A stretch of 64,000 nt of DNA. Source: Halalkalibacter oceani (GTDB lineage: Bacteria; Bacillota; Bacilli; Bacillales; Bacillaceae_D). Below, piece by piece: positions 63,009 to 64,000 of the stretch. Made by a program: the position numbers and the translations under genes. The notes under the pieces were generated by a model, which was not told where the DNA came from, searched no databases, and saw only the letters and a program-made list of their open reading frames with translations. Within the stretch, counting starts at the first letter, position 1. Each line of letters begins with the position of its first letter. The stretch spans positions 124,001-188,000 of the forward strand of contig NZ_JAMBOS010000002.1 in NCBI RefSeq assembly GCF_023715705.1, given 5' to 3'.

Positions 63009-63422
63009 GTGGAGACATTCTTTGAAAATGAATTTATTCGGACAGCGGCGTATTACAGTGTCACCGTACTTGGGCTGATCCTCTTCCTGGCCATTTTTGA
63101 ACTCGTCACGAAATACGACAATTGGCGCGAAATCAAGCGTGGCAATGTAGCAGTGGCGCTGGCGACCGGAGGAAAGCTGTTTGGCGTTGCCAATATTTTT
63201 CGCCATTCAATCGAGCACTCGGATTCCATTTTGACGATGCTTGGCTGGGGTGTATACGGATTTGTGCTGCTGCTGGTCAGCTATTTTATTTTCGAGTTTT
63301 TAACACCTTCCTTCAAAATCGACGAGGAAATCGCCAACGACAACCGCGCCGTCGGGATTATGTCGATGATTATTTCCGTCGGGCTCTCTTATGTAATAGG
63401 AGCCAGTATAATCGCGAGATAG
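63009..63422 (+). CDS. yshE: DUF350 membrane protein YshE
   Basis: A 137-residue protein with four membrane helices in two repeats (about 12-32, 45-62, 75-97, 113-135), containing GNVAVALATGGKLFGVANIF and NDNRAVGIMSMIISVGLSYVIG, as in DUF350. Function is unknown. It starts with GTG, 15 nt after the mutS2 stop, with GTGAGGCGAAC upstream. It is in the same operon as polX-mutS2 and comes just before lcfA as in B. subtilis. Confidence 0.88.
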   Translation: METFFENEFIRTAAYYSVTVLGLILFLAIFELVTKYDNWREIKRGNVAVALATGGKLFGVANIFRHSIEHSDSILTMLGWGVYGFVLLLVSYFIFEFLTPSFKIDEEIANDNRAVGIMSMIISVGLSYVIGASIIAR

Positions 63423-63444
63423 TAACAAAAAGGAGAATCAAGCC

Positions 63445-63531
63445 GTGGAACTGTTGATGAAAATTTTGTATGTTTGTTGTGGCGCTTTTTTGTTAGCAGG
63501 TATTATTTATATGCTGTTTTTTGCTGCTTAA
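63445..63531 (+). CDS. 28-residue single-helix membrane peptide
   Basis: A GTG-started frame of 28 codons, ten nt after AAAAGGAG at 63428-63435. The product has a short polar N-terminus (MELLMK) followed by about 20 hydrophobic residues with two adjacent cysteines, so it is a single membrane helix. It starts 22 nt after yshE and precedes the lcfA promoter. The strong ribosome binding site suggests real translation; no known family was recognised. It may be a small partner of YshE. Confidence 0.45.
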   Translation: MELLMKILYVCCGAFLLAGIIYMLFFAA

Positions 63532-63545
63532 ATCAGTTTCTAACT

Positions 63546-63580
63546 CCGGGCAGCCTGCGATGAACCGGCGGGCTGCCCGG
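63546..63580 (+). terminator. hairpin before lcfA
   Basis: CCGGGCAGCC (63546-63555) and GGCTGCCCGG (63571-63580), perfect 10 bp GC-rich stem without T run; probable 3' end of the polX-mutS2-yshE transcript. Confidence 0.65.
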
Positions 63581-63646
63581 AAGCTGTCTCTGCTGAATTG
63601 TCCACGCTGTCCACGTTTTTGATTTCACGAAATTGACAAAAAATGA

Positions 63647-63675
63647 TTTATTTATGTAAGCGATTCCAATACAAT
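63647..63675 (+). promoter_or_regulatory. lcfA promoter with probable CcpA site (cre)
   Basis: TTTATT (63647-63652), 17 nt spacer, TACAAT (63670-63675). Between them ATGTAAGCGATTCCA (63654-63668) matches the cre consensus at 13 of 15 positions. TTGACA at 63633-63638 has no matching -10. CcpA control of the lcfA operon is known in B. subtilis. No clear FadR box was found. Confidence 0.55.
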
Positions 63676-63725
63676 AGTAGTAGAACGATCATAAAGGAGC
63701 AACTGAATAAAGAGGAGGAGATGAA

Positions 63726-64000
63726 ATGTCGACCACTGGTAAGGTTTGGCTGAAGCATTACCCCGACGAAATTCCTCATTCCCTTGACTATCAGAACAAC
63801 AGTCTCCATGATTATCTACTGCGCTCCGCCCGCACGTATCCGGACCAGACGGCGATTGAGTTTTTAGGAAAACGGCTGACCTATTCCGAGCTTCATCAGC
63901 AGGCAGTTCGATTCGCGCAGGGGCTTCAGGCTTTTGGCGTCGAAAAAGGAGACCGGATCGCGATCATGCTGGCCAATTGTCCGCAGGCGGTGATCAGCTA
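63726..64000 (+). CDS. lcfA: long-chain fatty acid-CoA ligase, N-terminal part (runs off the window)
   Basis: The first 91 codons of an acyl-CoA synthetase of the AMP-forming adenylating family, cut off by the window end. Visible are the N-terminal WLKHYPDEIPHSLDY and LHDYLLRSARTYPDQTAIEFLGKRLTYSELH segments characteristic of LcfA/FadD, ending within GDRIAIMLANCPQA. It activates fatty acids for beta-oxidation. GAGGAGGAG (63711-63720) serves ATG 63726; the ATG at 63721 is out of frame. Confidence 0.92.
   Translation, partial: MSTTGKVWLKHYPDEIPHSLDYQNNSLHDYLLRSARTYPDQTAIEFLGKRLTYSELHQQAVRFAQGLQAFGVEKGDRIAIMLANCPQAVIS

Overview
The window looks like core chromosome of an endospore-forming member of the Bacillaceae. 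Strong AAGGAGG ribosome binding sites, T-box leaders, and the genes ytrH, ytrI, ytaF, ytxC, sspI, phoPR, dnaB/dnaI and zapA all point there. Gene order follows the Bacillus subtilis arc from argGH through dnaE, accDA, pfkA-pyk, citZ-icd-mdh, phoPR, polA, gapB-speH, nrdR-dnaB-dnaI, thrS, infC-rpmI-rplT, pheST and mutS2 to lcfA. It is not B. subtilis itself: hflK-hflC sits between phoR and polA, mqnC (futalosine-type menaquinone synthesis) sits between dnaI and ytxC, and ytvI and rnhC are absent from the places where I would expect them. I see no prophage, insertion sequence, CRISPR array, rRNA or tRNA. Nearly all genes are on the + strand; the main exceptions are short units (ytpI, ytrHI, a VOC protein, ysdB, sspI), several of them sporulation or stress genes.

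Layout. 1-4.2 kb: EcsC-like protein, a small reverse-strand gene, argG-argH behind probable arginine boxes. 4.3-9.7 kb: SDR oxidoreductase, secreted protein, YitT-type membrane protein, YtkL hydrolase, small membrane protein, YtoI sensor-like protein, YtpI. 9.7-15.1 kb: NrnA nano-RNase, YtrH/YtrI, DnaE. 15.2-22.1 kb: malic enzyme, a FadR/GntR regulator, accDA, pfkA-pyk. 22.2-26.9 kb: FxsA, YtwI, then citZ-icd-mdh behind a catabolite-responsive element. 27-36.9 kb: phoPR, hflKC, polA-mutM-ytaF-coaE. 37-44.4 kb: VOC protein, gapB, speH, a hypothetical gene, nrdR, dnaB, dnaI, mqnC. 44.6-49.3 kb: ytxC, T-box-thrS, L20 leader-infC-rpmI-rplT. 49.4-53.7 kb: small membrane genes, ysdB, dUTPase, ysdC, sspI, ysgA. 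53.7-57.7 kb: T-box-pheST. 57.9-64 kb: zapA, yshB, polX, mutS2, yshE, a 28-residue membrane peptide, and the start of lcfA.

How it fits together. Central carbon flow dominates: glycolysis (pfkA, pyk), gluconeogenesis (gapB under a probable CcpN site), the TCA trio, malic enzyme, acetyl-CoA carboxylase and fatty acid activation (lcfA with a probable CcpA site). DNA replication and repair form a second theme (dnaE, polA, mutM, dnaB, dnaI, polX, mutS2, dUTPase, nrdR).

Most noteworthy: immediately downstream of phoR, five T-rich hexamers spaced exactly 11 bp apart, followed by a -10 box, make a textbook-like PhoP-activated promoter. It points at only about 100 nt before a strong terminator. It could drive an undescribed phosphate-responsive small RNA or be the relic of a lost Pho operon. 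I found no complete novel multi-gene system; the rest is well-conserved housekeeping with some interesting regulatory detail.
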